Source: Candidatus Melainabacteria bacterium
Lineage (GTDB): Bacteria; Cyanobacteriota; Vampirovibrionia; Obscuribacterales; Obscuribacteraceae
DNA length: 54,425 nucleotides
NCBI GenBank assembly: GCA_020853845.1
Contig: JADYYD010000266.1
Location: 1 to 54,425 of the forward strand
Direction of reading: 5' to 3'
The notes beneath the pieces are model-generated. The model ran no database searches, was not told the origin of the DNA, and was given only the letters and a program-made list of their open reading frames with translations. Both the position numbers and the translations under genes were made by a program. The number at the start of each line of letters is the position of its first letter. The stretch's first letter is position 1. Shown in pieces: positions 26,853 to 36,274 of this stretch.

Positions 26853-28412
26853 TTAATAGCGTTCGGCCACTGATTTTGCTTGCGTGAAGAGCAGCAAATA
26901 ATCTCTGCCGCCGGCTTTGGAATCGGTGCCGCTCATGTTGAACCCGCCAAACGGATGAACACCGACGAGCGCACCGGTGCATTTTCTGTTGATGTACAAA
27001 TTGCCTACGTAGAACTCATTGCGCGCTTGTTCCAAATTGCGGCGGTCGTTCGAATAAACAGCGCCGGTCAAACCGAATTCTGTATTGTTGGCAATCTCGA
27101 GAGCGTGCCTCCAGCCGTCGGCTTTGATCAATGCCAGAACAGGTCCAAAAATTTCTTCCTGAGCAATGCGCGCAGTCGGGCTGATGTCCGCAATCACAGT
27201 CGGCTCAATGAAGAAGCCTTCGGTTCTGTTCTTAATAGCGTTTCCGCCGCAAACCAGCTTTCCTTCATTCTTGCCGATATCGATGTATTCGAGAACGGTT
27301 TTGTACTGGGATTTAGAAGCGACAGGCCCCATGTAATGCTTGCGATCTTCCGGGTTGCCGATGACGAGTTTTTCAGTGCGTTCTTTGATCTTCTTCACCA
27401 TCTCGTCGTAAATGTCTTTGTGAATGACGGCCCGCGAGCAAGCAGAGCACTTCTGCCCGCCGAATCCGAATGCGCTGGCGACGACTCCGTCTGCTGCCTC
27501 ATCGAGATTGGCGCTATCATCAACGATTATCGAATCTTTGCCGCCCATTTCAGCCACCACGCGCTTTATCCACATCTGTCCCGGCTGTGGTTTGGCGGCC
27601 AGCTCATTGATGCGCAATCCGACTTCTTTCGAGCCGGTGAAGGCGATGTAGCGCGTCTTCGGATGCGTGATCAAGAAATCTCCGATGCTGGAACCGGCGC
27701 CGGGCAAGAAGTTCAAAACGCCAGGCGGCAAACCGACTTCTTCCATGAGCGCGAAAAATTCCCAGGCGATTCCGGGTGTTTCACTGGATGGTTTCAAAAC
27801 TACCGTGTTGCCGGCCACAATCGATGCAGTGGTCATGCCGACCAGAATAGCGAGCGGGAAATTCCATGGTGGAATGACAATGCCGACACCAAGAGGAATG
27901 TAATGCAATTCATTCTCTTCGCCGGGATTGGGTGTCAAAGGCTGCGGCGCGCTCAGGCGAATCATTTCGCGCCCGTAGAATTCCATAAAGTCAATGGCTT
28001 CCGCCGTGTCCGCATCAGCTTCCGCCCAACTCTTGCCGATTTCCAGCACCATGAAGGCGGAGAATTCGTGTTTGCGGCGGCGCATAATCGCAGCCGCCCT
28101 GAAAAGATAGCGAGCGCGCTCCACTGCGGGCACGCGCTTCCAATTCTCGAATGCTTCACATGCAACTTTCATCGCTCGCTCAGCCTGGGCTTGCGTTGCT
28201 TTGGCGTAGCGGCCTATGACTTGCTTCGGCTCGGAAGGATTCGTCGACACCAGCCAGTCTTCAGCTTCAATGGCAAGACGCTCGCCTCCCACTACGAGTG
28301 GATGATCTTTCCCCAACTTCTTTTTCACCGTATCAAGAGCGTGGGTGAACGCCTTTTGATTGTCCCCATTAGAAAAATCAGTGAAAGGCTCGTTGCGGTA
28401 CTCGGTAAGCAT
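26853..28412 (-). CDS. rocA: L-glutamate gamma-semialdehyde dehydrogenase (1-pyrroline-5-carboxylate dehydrogenase)
   Basis: Encodes 519 residues of the aldehyde dehydrogenase superfamily, with the RocA/PruA-type N-terminus (TEYRNEPFTDFS). Catalytic Glu lies in VAEMGGKDS and the nucleophile Cys in GGQKCSACSR; NAD-binding blocks (PWNFP, FTGSKEVG) are present. It oxidises glutamate semialdehyde to glutamate in proline and arginine breakdown. No proline dehydrogenase is adjacent. The following kinase gene begins 9 bases later. Confidence 0.92.
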   Translation of the reverse strand: MLTEYRNEPFTDFSNGDNQKAFTHALDTVKKKLGKDHPLVVGGERLAIEAEDWLVSTNPSEPKQVIGRYAKATQAQAERAMKVACEAFENWKRVPAVERARYLFRAAAIMRRRKHEFSAFMVLEIGKSWAEADADTAEAIDFMEFYGREMIRLSAPQPLTPNPGEENELHYIPLGVGIVIPPWNFPLAILVGMTTASIVAGNTVVLKPSSETPGIAWEFFALMEEVGLPPGVLNFLPGAGSSIGDFLITHPKTRYIAFTGSKEVGLRINELAAKPQPGQMWIKRVVAEMGGKDSIIVDDSANLDEAADGVVASAFGFGGQKCSACSRAVIHKDIYDEMVKKIKERTEKLVIGNPEDRKHYMGPVASKSQYKTVLEYIDIGKNEGKLVCGGNAIKNRTEGFFIEPTVIADISPTARIAQEEIFGPVLALIKADGWRHALEIANNTEFGLTGAVYSNDRRNLEQARNEFYVGNLYINRKCTGALVGVHPFGGFNMSGTDSKAGGRDYLLLFTQAKSVAERY

Positions 28413-28655
28413 TGAAAACTCCTGGTAACGGTTTCTTTTAGAACTGAGAACGCACCATAATATGACGAGAGGCGATTAAACCCGCCAGTTTTCAGCTTAG
28501 TTTTACGATGACAGGAAACAGCATTAGAAGCGCGAAAGATATAGATCGCATAAGTCCTGGAGATACAGCAAATCTAGCCAACCATCAGCCTTTCCTGGTA
28601 TCCTTATGGCTGACGGAAGCGGCGCGAAAACGCCGAAAATGAGAGGGGTAGCAGG
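28413..28655 (+). promoter_or_regulatory. Divergent promoter region, rocA / thyA
   Basis: This 243-base gap lies between divergent units. CGGCG/CGCCG arms around CGAAAA (about 28619-28634) form a small hairpin before the thyA ribosome site GAGAGGGG (28641-28648). No promoter boxes stand out. Confidence 0.4.
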
Positions 28656-29471
28656 ATGCGGCAATACCTTGACTTGATTCAAACTGTTCTCGACCAGGGC
28701 GAAAAGCGCGAGGACAGGACTGGAACCGGCACCATTTCTCTTTTCGGAACGCAATCAAAATATGACCTGCGCAAAGGCTTTCCGCTATTGACGACCAAGA
28801 AAGTCAATTTCCAAGCCGTCGTCAGAGAGTTGCTCTGGTTTCTCAAGGGTTCTACCAATATTAATGACGACCTGCACGAGCACACCAATATTTGGGATGC
28901 CTGGGCAGATGAAAACGGCGAGCTCGGTCCGATTTACGGATATCAATGGCGAAGCTGGCCGGCATATGATCTTGATGAAGCAACAGGGCTATATAAAAAA
29001 CGCCACATCGATCAAATTCAAAATGCACTTGATTTGATCAAAAACAATCCGGACTCTCGCCGCATAATCGTCACGGCCTGGAATGTCGCGGATGTTCCGA
29101 AGATGGCGTTGCCGCCTTGCCACATGATGTTTCAGTTCTACGTGATAAACGGCAGGCTCGATTGCCAGCTTTATCAACGCTCGGCCGATCTCGCCGTGGG
29201 CGTTCCCTTTAACATTGCCAGCTATTCGCTCTTGATGATCATGATGGCGCAAGAATGCGGACTTACTCCGGGCGTTTTCACACACACAATCGGCGATGCG
29301 CACATTTATCAAAATCATCTCGAAGGACTGCAAAAGCAATTACTGCGTCAGCCGGGAACGCTGCCTGAAGTTGAGATTCCAGTGAAATCACTGTTCGATC
29401 TCAAATTTGAAGACTTCACCTTGAAGAACTACGATCACCAGGGCTTTATCAAATTCCCTGTTGCTGTTTAA
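28656..29471 (+). CDS. thyA: Thymidylate synthase ThyA
   Basis: Encodes 271 residues. [13 protein letters not shown] is the dUMP/folate-binding start, and [12 protein letters not shown] contains the catalytic Cys. [17 protein letters not shown] and HIYQNH complete the signature. It methylates dUMP to dTMP with methylene-tetrahydrofolate and is folate-dependent, so it needs the DHFR encoded next. Length is typical for the short ThyA type. GAGAGGGG provides the ribosome site. Confidence 0.97.
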   Translation: MRQYLDLIQTVLDQGEKREDRTGTGTISLFGTQSKYDLRKGFPLLTTKKVNFQAVVRELLWFLKGSTNINDDLHEHTNIWDAWADENGELGPIYGYQWRSWPAYDLDEATGLYKKRHIDQIQNALDLIKNNPDSRRIIVTAWNVADVPKMALPPCHMMFQFYVINGRLDCQLYQRSADLAVGVPFNIASYSLLMIMMAQECGLTPGVFTHTIGDAHIYQNHLEGLQKQLLRQPGTLPEVEIPVKSLFDLKFEDFTLKNYDHQGFIKFPVAV

Positions 29472-29483
29472 TCGGAGACATCC

Positions 29484-30017
29484 GTGACGGAAAAGTTGGA
29501 AATCGTTGTAGCTGCCGATCTCGACAATGGAATTGGCAAGGATAACAAGCTGCCGTGGCACATTGCCGGCGACATGAAATTCTTTCAGTCGCTGACAAGC
29601 AATACCACAGGCGGCGGGCGAAACGCCATCATCGTGGGACGGAAAACCTGGCAGTCGATTCCGGAAAAACGACGCCCGCTCAAAAACAGATTGAACATAA
29701 TTTTGACGAAGAATCAATCGTTCGAAGCGCCGCAAGGCGTACTGGTGTGCGACAGTCTTGAAAGTGCGGTGCAAGTATTGGACGGTATCGAACACGAACG
29801 CGCTTTTGTCATTGGCGGCGCGCAAATCTACAAAGAGACATTGCAAAATCCGATGCTCTGCACCATCCACCTGACCAGAATTATGCAAGAATTTGATTGC
29901 GATGCCCACTTTCCACCAATTGACGACCGCTTCGCCTTAGCAGCAGTGTCGGATACGATGGAAGAAAACGACATCGAATTCCGCTTCCAGCGCTACGAAA
30001 GAAAGAGCGCTATGTAA
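29484..30017 (+). CDS. folA: Dihydrofolate reductase
   Basis: Encodes 177 residues from a GTG start, 12 bases after thyA. IVVAADLDNGIGKDNKLPWHIAGDM (parts AADLDNGIGKDN and KLPWHI) is the classical N-terminal signature, IIVGRKTWQSIP is the NADPH-binding block, and FVIGGAQIYKE is the glycine-pair block. The reductase regenerates tetrahydrofolate consumed by ThyA. Confidence 0.96.
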   Translation: MTEKLEIVVAADLDNGIGKDNKLPWHIAGDMKFFQSLTSNTTGGGRNAIIVGRKTWQSIPEKRRPLKNRLNIILTKNQSFEAPQGVLVCDSLESAVQVLDGIEHERAFVIGGAQIYKETLQNPMLCTIHLTRIMQEFDCDAHFPPIDDRFALAAVSDTMEENDIEFRFQRYERKSAM

Positions 30018-30038
30018 AAGGGCGAACCAGGGAAACCC

Positions 30039-30560
30039 ATGATTGGTCGCGGTTTTATATTCATCAATTTCAAACAGGCTGCTCACTTCGGTCATATCGG
30101 CTGGGGCTTCAAGCTGAGCGGCTACGACCGCTATTTGTTCGGTTCTACAGATCACTTGATTCATCACGAAATGCACGACATCATGGCCTGGATCAAGTAT
30201 GCATCCGTACCTGTGGGGGCGGACACCGACTACTGGAGTCAGGAAGGCACTCTCAGCGCGATGATGGATGTGATGAAGGCGGGTAACCATATACGGTATC
30301 ACCACTTCAAATCTTTTGCGGTTCTGGATGCGCATCCGAAAGCTGCTATGCAAGCAGCAGAAGCAAGCGGCGCATGCGGATGGCACGTCTTCGAAAACAA
30401 TTGCGTGCATCAGACGTTTAGTGTTTTGAACGCTTATGGCGCCAAGCTTCCCGCCCCACCGCCTTTAATCCGCGGCATCGGTTTGATCCCGAAAGTCTGG
30501 TTTAAAAACATAGAAGGCGAATTGGGCGAGCTGAGACCGCCCAGCACACCGGGTTTATAA
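30039..30560 (+). CDS. Possible permuted papain-like (NlpC/P60-type) protein
   Basis: Encodes 173 residues. GHIGWGFKLSG supplies a His next to a strand, and FENNCVHQTFSVLNAYG supplies a Cys at the start of a helix. A His strand before a Cys helix is the order in circularly permuted NlpC/P60-like folds (for example the LRAT/YiiX type). A wider family could not be identified, and the assignment rests on these two motifs. It lies 21 bases after folA, so it is probably the third gene of the thyA-folA unit. No signal peptide. Confidence 0.6.
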   Translation: MIGRGFIFINFKQAAHFGHIGWGFKLSGYDRYLFGSTDHLIHHEMHDIMAWIKYASVPVGADTDYWSQEGTLSAMMDVMKAGNHIRYHHFKSFAVLDAHPKAAMQAAEASGACGWHVFENNCVHQTFSVLNAYGAKLPAPPPLIRGIGLIPKVWFKNIEGELGELRPPSTPGL

Positions 30561-30582
30561 AATCGGCAAAAGTCCGGTTGTT

Positions 30583-31032
30583 CTAGGCTGCGACCGGTTG
30601 ACCATTTCTGCGCAAATTATATTCGTCTTTGGCGGCTAAATTGTCGCTGGCCAATATCATTTGGTCGAATCGCGAGTCCTTGACGGCGAGATCAACGGCT
30701 CCTTGCTGATAGTTATCCAGCATTCCCTTAAACAGATCTGCCGTAGGATTTTGCTCAAGCAAATTGGCATAGAGATCTTGGCTAAGATTCAGACCTTTGG
30801 CACCACCTTCCGCGGCATGAGCAAGTTCTGCGCTCGCCACTATCTCAGTGCCTTTTGCGATATTTGCCGAAGCATCCGCTCCCGTTCTTTGAGGCCCGAA
30901 TGCAAGTCCCTCAGGACCGGAAAGCAAATCTACCGCTTGCTGATGCAGACGGCTGCCGGTCTGTCCTTGTTCGCCGATGTCAGCAACCCGGTCGGCGAAT
31001 AGAGATTTCGCTCTTGTTGAATGTATTGACAT
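30583..31032 (-). CDS. Hypothetical Ala/Leu-rich protein
   Basis: Encodes 149 residues from ATG 31032 (MSIHSTRAK); the frame opens at 31080. Helical, Ala/Asn/Asp-rich, with no signal peptide, cysteines or motif that I recognise. It stands alone, convergent with the gene at 30039. Confidence 0.6.
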   Translation of the reverse strand: MSIHSTRAKSLFADRVADIGEQGQTGSRLHQQAVDLLSGPEGLAFGPQRTGADASANIAKGTEIVASAELAHAAEGGAKGLNLSQDLYANLLEQNPTADLFKGMLDNYQQGAVDLAVKDSRFDQMILASDNLAAKDEYNLRRNGQPVAA

Positions 31033-31363
31033 ACACTTGGATCCCCGCTGGAAGGGTCGACAATACTTGCGCATGAACACACAAGGTTAAGCACCGCAGT
31101 GCTCGTCGTAGATATGGTGGAGATGGAGAGGCTATGCCAGCCCTCTTACATTAGTGGCAATCTCATGACTTGGCAATACGTAATTCCCACATACACAGTC
31201 GATTTGGACGATAAAGTCGACACGGACACTATAAGTAGATTTTGTGTCTAAGTTGTAATTGCACATTAACTGCCGCACGAATCAACAGGCATGCCGCCTC
31301 TTGCGGGGCAGGATAGAATTTATAGAATCTATTGAAGGATAAGGCGAAGCGCGTGACGGCAGA

Positions 31364-31798
31364 GTGAAGACAAATCTTTTACACGGATGGAAACTTCCCT
31401 TCGCCATAGGTGTCATGGCGGTTTCTCTGTTCTTAGAACCGGCCTCGGCAGAAAAGACAGTCAAGCTCAAAGCAAAATCCGATTCGAAGCCGACTGCGTC
31501 CTCTAAAAAAGTCGCGGTGGGCAGTTTGACCCAGATCGCCCACGGCAAAAAATTGTTCGAGCGACTCACCTGCGCCGGCTGCCACCCATCGGGCGGCAAT
31601 ACGCTTCATCCTTATCGGCCGCTCAAAGGTCCAGAATTTCTTTCGCGCTATAAAGAGGATGGTCAGATCGAAAAATTGATAAGGGCTGGAGTAGCAAGAG
31701 CCGGCATGCCTGCATTCAGCAAAACTCAAGTGAACGATAAAGATATGAAGGATCTGATCGCCTTCATTCGCAGTATGACTCCAAGCACGAATAAGTAA
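31364..31798 (+). CDS. Secreted monoheme c-type cytochrome
   Basis: Encodes 144 residues from a GTG start. A signal peptide (about 1-29, ending ASA) precedes a Lys/Ser linker and a class I cytochrome c domain. CAGCH at 70-74 binds heme covalently, and Met115 in AGMPAF is the likely distal ligand. It carries electrons in the periplasm or at the membrane surface. It requires the ResB/CcsA system encoded at 19.1-21.7 kb. It ends close to aat. Confidence 0.9.
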   Translation: MKTNLLHGWKLPFAIGVMAVSLFLEPASAEKTVKLKAKSDSKPTASSKKVAVGSLTQIAHGKKLFERLTCAGCHPSGGNTLHPYRPLKGPEFLSRYKEDGQIEKLIRAGVARAGMPAFSKTQVNDKDMKDLIAFIRSMTPSTNK

Positions 31799-31811
31799 AT
31801 TGCAAAAGCCG

Positions 31812-32411
31812 ATGAAGTGGTTGCGCGACAAATTAGAGCCAGAGTTCACCGCCGAACTTGTTTTGCGCGCTTACACCGCCGGTATTTTTCCTATGGGTCA
31901 CGACGATGGAATTATCAGGTGGTATTCACCGGACCCGCGCTGCATTATCCCGCTTGATTCGTTTCACGCATCAAAAAGACTGATGCGAACAATTCGGCAG
32001 GGCAAATTCGAAATGAGGGTGAACCACGATTTTGCCGGCGTCATGAAACTTTGCGCAGATAGAGACAGCACATGGATCACGGACGAAATCTTTCGAGTCT
32101 ACATCGAACTTCACGAACACGGATTTGCCCATTCAGTAGAAGCGTATCAAGACGGCAAAATCGTCGGCGGTCTTTATGGTGTAAGCATAGGCGGCGCCTT
32201 TATGGGCGAGTCGATGTTCCACACCGCCACCGATGCGTCAAAAGTTTGCCTGGTATATCTTGTCGAGCGCATGAAAGAACGCGGATTTGTTTTGCTCGAC
32301 TCTCAATATGTCACAGACCACTTGAGTACGTTCAATGCCGTCAATATTCCCAGACAGGAATATCTGGAGCGATTGCGGCACGCGCTCACTCTCAAATGCG
32401 TCTTCGGCTAA
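31812..32411 (+). CDS. aat: Leucyl/phenylalanyl-tRNA-protein transferase
   Basis: Encodes 199 residues from ATG 31812; a TTG at 31800 would add four. AYTAGIFPMG, IRWYSPDPRCIIPL and GGLYGVSIGGAFMGESMF (parts GGLYGVSIGGAF and MGESMF) are the signature blocks. It transfers Leu or Phe from tRNA to proteins that start with Arg or Lys, marking them for ClpAP/ClpS degradation. Slightly shorter than the E. coli enzyme. Confidence 0.95.
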   Translation: MKWLRDKLEPEFTAELVLRAYTAGIFPMGHDDGIIRWYSPDPRCIIPLDSFHASKRLMRTIRQGKFEMRVNHDFAGVMKLCADRDSTWITDEIFRVYIELHEHGFAHSVEAYQDGKIVGGLYGVSIGGAFMGESMFHTATDASKVCLVYLVERMKERGFVLLDSQYVTDHLSTFNAVNIPRQEYLERLRHALTLKCVFG

Positions 32412-32414
32412 GGT

Positions 32415-33947
32415 CTAGTGTTCGCGACCGAAGACCAGTGTTTTCAAAACCACCGGCAAGGTTCGTGCGATTTCATTGGCGTCGAGACTGACAGGTTTTC
32501 CTACGTCGATAAAATCTCCATCGGCTGTATCGATTCCATCAATCACGATCAGTGCGCCGGTGAAAGCGGATTTTTGTGATGCAGTAGAAGATGAATCGAG
32601 GGCAAAGCGCTCCATGTCTGCCTGAGCTTGCCGGAAAAGCTGTCCCAGCGCCATTCCCAGGTCTTCACGAACGATCAGGATAAATGGTTGCAAGCGCGCC
32701 ACCCTGCTAGCTGCACTGGCCAGACAGGCGGCGATTTTTTTGAGCGACTGGTAGTCATTGACGGAATTGAGCGTTGGCAATTCGAAGGCGATTGTGGCTG
32801 CTCTCATTTCCGGATCGACACGCGCCAGTGCAGCTATCAATCGAGAGTGAACCAGTTCACGATCAAGAAGTTCCTCGGAAGTCTGAAAAGGGCGGACCAA
32901 AGGGACATTTCGGATTGGCAGGCAATTGATATCGAAATCGACGGTGGAACCCGTCACCTGCATGGAAAACATTCCGGCGCCGGTTACTGTTGCGCGAATT
33001 GGCTGATTGGGAATTTTGACATCGAGGCCGGACGATCTCAATTTTGCAACCAATGCATCGCCAAGCAGACCGCCTAGATCGCTGAATTCAAAACGATTCA
33101 TTTTTTCATCGGCGCAAAACTCAGCCACACCGCCACTTAGCCAGATTTCGTCCGGAGCAGCCCAGTCGATTTCCAGGCTTGTAAGGGGAAGTGATTGCAA
33201 AGCCGTTGCGCGGGGATCTTGCTTTATGAAACAGACCACATCTGAGGCGATTGCATCCGCCAATCGCATGAGGTCAGCAAGTTTTACATTCAAAGGTTTC
33301 GAATCTTCAGTCTGCTCGTTGAAAACGCAGTCCCCAAGCGCAAAGTACGCTTTGGCACTGGCGGTCATCGCAATCACTTCGAATTCGCCTCCATTCGTGC
33401 CCTTCAATTGCACGCAACGTCCGCCTATGCCAAGGCAATGGGTCGAAATGAGAGCACCGTTTTTGTGGAGCGCCAGGTTCATCGTTCCACCACCGATGTC
33501 GATATTCAAAATTGTCGATCGCTTCTGCCGAGAAGCCTCCGCTGCGCCCGATCCGCGGGAGGACAACAACGCTTCCAGATGGGCACCGGCACTGACCGCC
33601 ACCAGATCTCCTGAAAGCAGGGAAAGTTTTTCAATCACCTCTTGCGCATTACGCTTCAGCGCCGTCTCACCAGTGATGATGGCAGCACCAACTTTGATGT
33701 CTTCGCATTTGATGGCAGCCTTTTCATATTCTCGAGCAATCAGGTCGTAAACCGCGTCGGCATCAATGTTTCCATCCGCAGTCAGGGGAGTCATATGAAT
33801 TTGACTTTGAAAAACGATTTCGCGCTTTTCGATTTTCGCAAGCGGCGACTGATTGGCAGGCGCGACATTAGCTATTGTCAGGCGCGAAAATGTCAGATGA
33901 GTAGACGTCGTTCCGACATCAATGCCTACGCTGAGAAATGAGGTCAT
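32415..33947 (-). CDS. eutA: EutA, ethanolamine ammonia-lyase reactivating factor
   Basis: Encodes 510 residues. It has the actin/Hsp70-like ATPase pattern of EutA: GIDVGTTSTHLTF at the start, ILNIDIGGGTMNLAL and WLSGGVAEF. It releases damaged cobalamin from the lyase so that fresh adenosylcobalamin can bind. It follows eutC by 11 bases on the same strand and converges with aat, with no terminator between. Confidence 0.93.
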   Translation of the reverse strand: MTSFLSVGIDVGTTSTHLTFSRLTIANVAPANQSPLAKIEKREIVFQSQIHMTPLTADGNIDADAVYDLIAREYEKAAIKCEDIKVGAAIITGETALKRNAQEVIEKLSLLSGDLVAVSAGAHLEALLSSRGSGAAEASRQKRSTILNIDIGGGTMNLALHKNGALISTHCLGIGGRCVQLKGTNGGEFEVIAMTASAKAYFALGDCVFNEQTEDSKPLNVKLADLMRLADAIASDVVCFIKQDPRATALQSLPLTSLEIDWAAPDEIWLSGGVAEFCADEKMNRFEFSDLGGLLGDALVAKLRSSGLDVKIPNQPIRATVTGAGMFSMQVTGSTVDFDINCLPIRNVPLVRPFQTSEELLDRELVHSRLIAALARVDPEMRAATIAFELPTLNSVNDYQSLKKIAACLASAASRVARLQPFILIVREDLGMALGQLFRQAQADMERFALDSSSTASQKSAFTGALIVIDGIDTADGDFIDVGKPVSLDANEIARTLPVVLKTLVFGREH

Positions 33948-33958
33948 AATCCGCCGTC

Positions 33959-34696
33959 TCAGCTAAGTTTTTGCAATTCGACACCGGACACCCGACGCTC
34001 GAGAATTGTTTTTACCAGTCTGACAATGTATGCCCCGGCTTCAACAGCAGGAGTGCCGCGCTCGTGGATGTTGGAAACCACTGTGCGATCCGAGCTGATG
34101 GTTTGAGGAGAGGGATTGTAAGTCAAATATGCCGAAAGTCCTTCTGCAGACGAGAGCCCAGGACGTTCACCGATAAGATTGATGACCAAACGCGCCTGCA
34201 ATGCAAAAGCAATTTGATCGCCCACTGCCACGCGGCCGAATCGAACCACTACCGGTGTTCCTTGAGAAATATCGTTCATCTTCAAGCCGTCGACAATCAT
34301 CGGCAAAAGATCGACAGCATTTTTTTCGACCGCTTTTGCTGAAAGCCCGTCGCTGATGACAATTTGAACATCATTTCCTGACGAGCAAATTGTTTTCAAT
34401 TTCTCAAGCACTATTTTGTCGACGACCTTTCCTCTCGGTGGAAACTGAATGAATTCGTCTCTGGTCGACACGGCCGACTGCAGAAACGGGTAAGAATTGG
34501 CGGCGGCGAATGACTGAATGAATTCTTCGCTCAACTCGCTGCAAACGGCATCCCGAGCCAGCGCATGGTCGACTCGAAACTTCAGCCAGGCTTTGGTTAA
34601 TGGACGCGCGCCCGCTCGTCCAACTGCCACTCGTGCCGGCGTGGCGGAAGAAAAATCTTCAAGCTCATCTTGTTTTGTTTTGGAAATGGAACTCAT
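33959..34696 (-). CDS. eutC: EutC, ethanolamine ammonia-lyase small subunit
   Basis: Encodes 245 residues from ATG 34696; the frame runs on upstream to 34873 but that would overlap eutB. ARVAVGRAGARPLTKAWLKF, RDEFIQFPPRGK, IVISDGLSAKAVEKNA, LIGERPGLSSAEGLSAYL (parts LIGERPGLSS and AEGLSAYL) are the family blocks. It completes the adenosylcobalamin site with EutB. It is divergent from eutB and upstream of eutA. Confidence 0.94.
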   Translation of the reverse strand: MSSISKTKQDELEDFSSATPARVAVGRAGARPLTKAWLKFRVDHALARDAVCSELSEEFIQSFAAANSYPFLQSAVSTRDEFIQFPPRGKVVDKIVLEKLKTICSSGNDVQIVISDGLSAKAVEKNAVDLLPMIVDGLKMNDISQGTPVVVRFGRVAVGDQIAFALQARLVINLIGERPGLSSAEGLSAYLTYNPSPQTISSDRTVVSNIHERGTPAVEAGAYIVRLVKTILERRVSGVELQKLS

Positions 34697-34806
34697 GCAA
34701 CAACGCGCCAATGCATTCGATGAATGGAGAGCATAAAAAACACCAACATAAGGTACACTATTGTGCCCTTTCGTGTATGCGTCCGTATTTATTTGGGATT
34801 TTCTCG
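34697..34806. promoter_or_regulatory. Divergent promoter region eutC-eutA / eutB
   Basis: This 110-base gap is AT-rich and must contain both promoters of the lyase genes. No cobalamin riboswitch is apparent, and none could fit fully. GGGA (34795-34798) precedes the eutB GTG by 8 bases. Confidence 0.5.
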
Positions 34807-36192
34807 GTGAGCCTGTCAATAAAAACGGGTGGCAAGACTTTCGAGTTTGCCGATTTGAAAGACTTGCTGGCAAAGGCCAACGAGGAAAAATCCGGCGATG
34901 TTCTGGCCGGCATTGCCGCTACCTCCGAATTAGAGAGAGTCGCAGCCAAGCAGTTGCTCTCGCACGTAACCTTGCAGCAACTGCGCCAGGAGCCCGTTAT
35001 TTCATATGAGTCGGACGAAGTAACACGTCTTATAGATGACAATCTCGACAAAGAGCAATTCGAAAAAATCAAATCCTGGACAGTTGCTGAGCTTCGAGAA
35101 TTTTTGCTGAGCGAAGACGAAGTTATTCTCGGGCAAAGAAAAATCGGCAATGCTCTGACTGGGGAAATGGTGGCTGCGGTCGCTAAGCTGATGTCGAGTA
35201 TGGACCTCGTTTTGGCGGCTTCGAAACTGCGCGTTACGGCGAAGGCGAAAACTACTTTAGGGCTGAAAGGCCGACTGGCAATAAGATTGCAGCCCAATCA
35301 TCCATCCGATTCAGTAGACGGAATCATGGCATCGATCTACGAAGGACTTTCGTATGGAGTCGGAGATGCAGTCATTGGAATCAATCCGGCCTACGACACG
35401 CCAGACACAGTTGCGAGGCTCTTGGAAGCGACAAATACCTTGATCGAGGAATTATCCCTTCCCACTCAAAATTGCATCCTCAGTCACCTCACAACGCAGT
35501 TAAAAGCGATCGAAAGAGGTGCACCTGCAGGTTTGATTTTTCAGAGCATCGCCGGATGCGAAAAGGGCAACAAGGCATTCGGAATCGACAATGACATGCT
35601 GGCAGAAGGCAGTGCATTGGGCGCAAAAATGGCTCGGGTAGCGGGTGGACAGTACATGTATTTTGAGACGGGGCAGGGCTCCGAACTTTCTTCCGGCACG
35701 CATGAAGGTGCCGATCAGTTAACCATGGAAGCGAGATGCTACGCACTGGCAAGACAATACAATCCATTTCTCGTCAACGACGTGGTCGGGTTTATCGGAC
35801 CTGAATATTTGAAAGACGGGCGTCAAATGATTCGGGCCGGTCTCGAAGATCACTTTATGGGCAAGCTTTTGGGCGTTCCGATGGGAATCGATGCTTGTTA
35901 TACGAATCACATGAACGCCGATCAAAACGATCTGGAAAATCTTTCCATGTTGCTCATTCTTGCCGGTGTGAATTACTTCATGGGCGTGCCGATGGGTGAC
36001 GACGTGATGTTGTCTTATCAATCGACCAGCTTCCACGATGCAGCATCTTTGAGAGCTTTGATGAACCTGAGGCCGGCGCCGGAATTTGAAGCCTGGCTTG
36101 AGGATCGGGATTTGATGCGAGATGGAAAATTGACTTCCAGGGCGGGCGACCCGAACATGATTTCCTCCATGCGTTTGGCAAACGCCCGCTGA
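34807..36192 (+). CDS. eutB: EutB, ethanolamine ammonia-lyase large subunit
   Basis: Encodes 461 residues from GTG 34807, chosen because MSLSIKTGGKTFEFADLKDLL aligns with the usual EutB start (parts MSLSIKTGGK and TFEFADLKDLL); ATG 34777 would add 10. RSGDVLAG-type, NPAYDT, GLIFQSIAGCEKGNKAFG and YFETGQGSELS blocks are present, as are GLEDHFMGK and LRPAPEFE. It forms the catalytic barrel that splits ethanolamine into acetaldehyde and ammonia. Confidence 0.97.
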   Translation: MSLSIKTGGKTFEFADLKDLLAKANEEKSGDVLAGIAATSELERVAAKQLLSHVTLQQLRQEPVISYESDEVTRLIDDNLDKEQFEKIKSWTVAELREFLLSEDEVILGQRKIGNALTGEMVAAVAKLMSSMDLVLAASKLRVTAKAKTTLGLKGRLAIRLQPNHPSDSVDGIMASIYEGLSYGVGDAVIGINPAYDTPDTVARLLEATNTLIEELSLPTQNCILSHLTTQLKAIERGAPAGLIFQSIAGCEKGNKAFGIDNDMLAEGSALGAKMARVAGGQYMYFETGQGSELSSGTHEGADQLTMEARCYALARQYNPFLVNDVVGFIGPEYLKDGRQMIRAGLEDHFMGKLLGVPMGIDACYTNHMNADQNDLENLSMLLILAGVNYFMGVPMGDDVMLSYQSTSFHDAASLRALMNLRPAPEFEAWLEDRDLMRDGKLTSRAGDPNMISSMRLANAR

Positions 36193-36221
36193 GCAGATTG
36201 AAAGTTCTTATCAAAAAATCG

Positions 36222-36252
36222 AAGAAGGTACCTTTGAAAAGGCACCTTCTTT
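36222..36252. terminator. Bidirectional terminator after eutB
   Basis: AAGAAGGT (36222-36229) pairs with ACCTTCTT (36244-36251), continued by CCTTT/AAAGG with one mismatch. T tracts lie on both strands. It separates eutB from the convergent secreted-protein gene. Confidence 0.85.
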
Positions 36253-36274
36253 GATCTGCGTTGCGTTTAAACGG

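Noticed and set aside
26880-28415. Rightward 511-codon open frame opposite rocA
   Set aside because: It is the mirror of a well-conserved dehydrogenase, has no family motifs and arises from codon bias in the real gene.
34600-34806. Long N-terminal extension of eutB
   Set aside because: It would overlap eutC, and the GTG at 34807 aligns with the known EutB start.
34697-34806. Cobalamin riboswitch before the eut genes
   Set aside because: The gap is only 110 bases and no B12-box-like core was seen.
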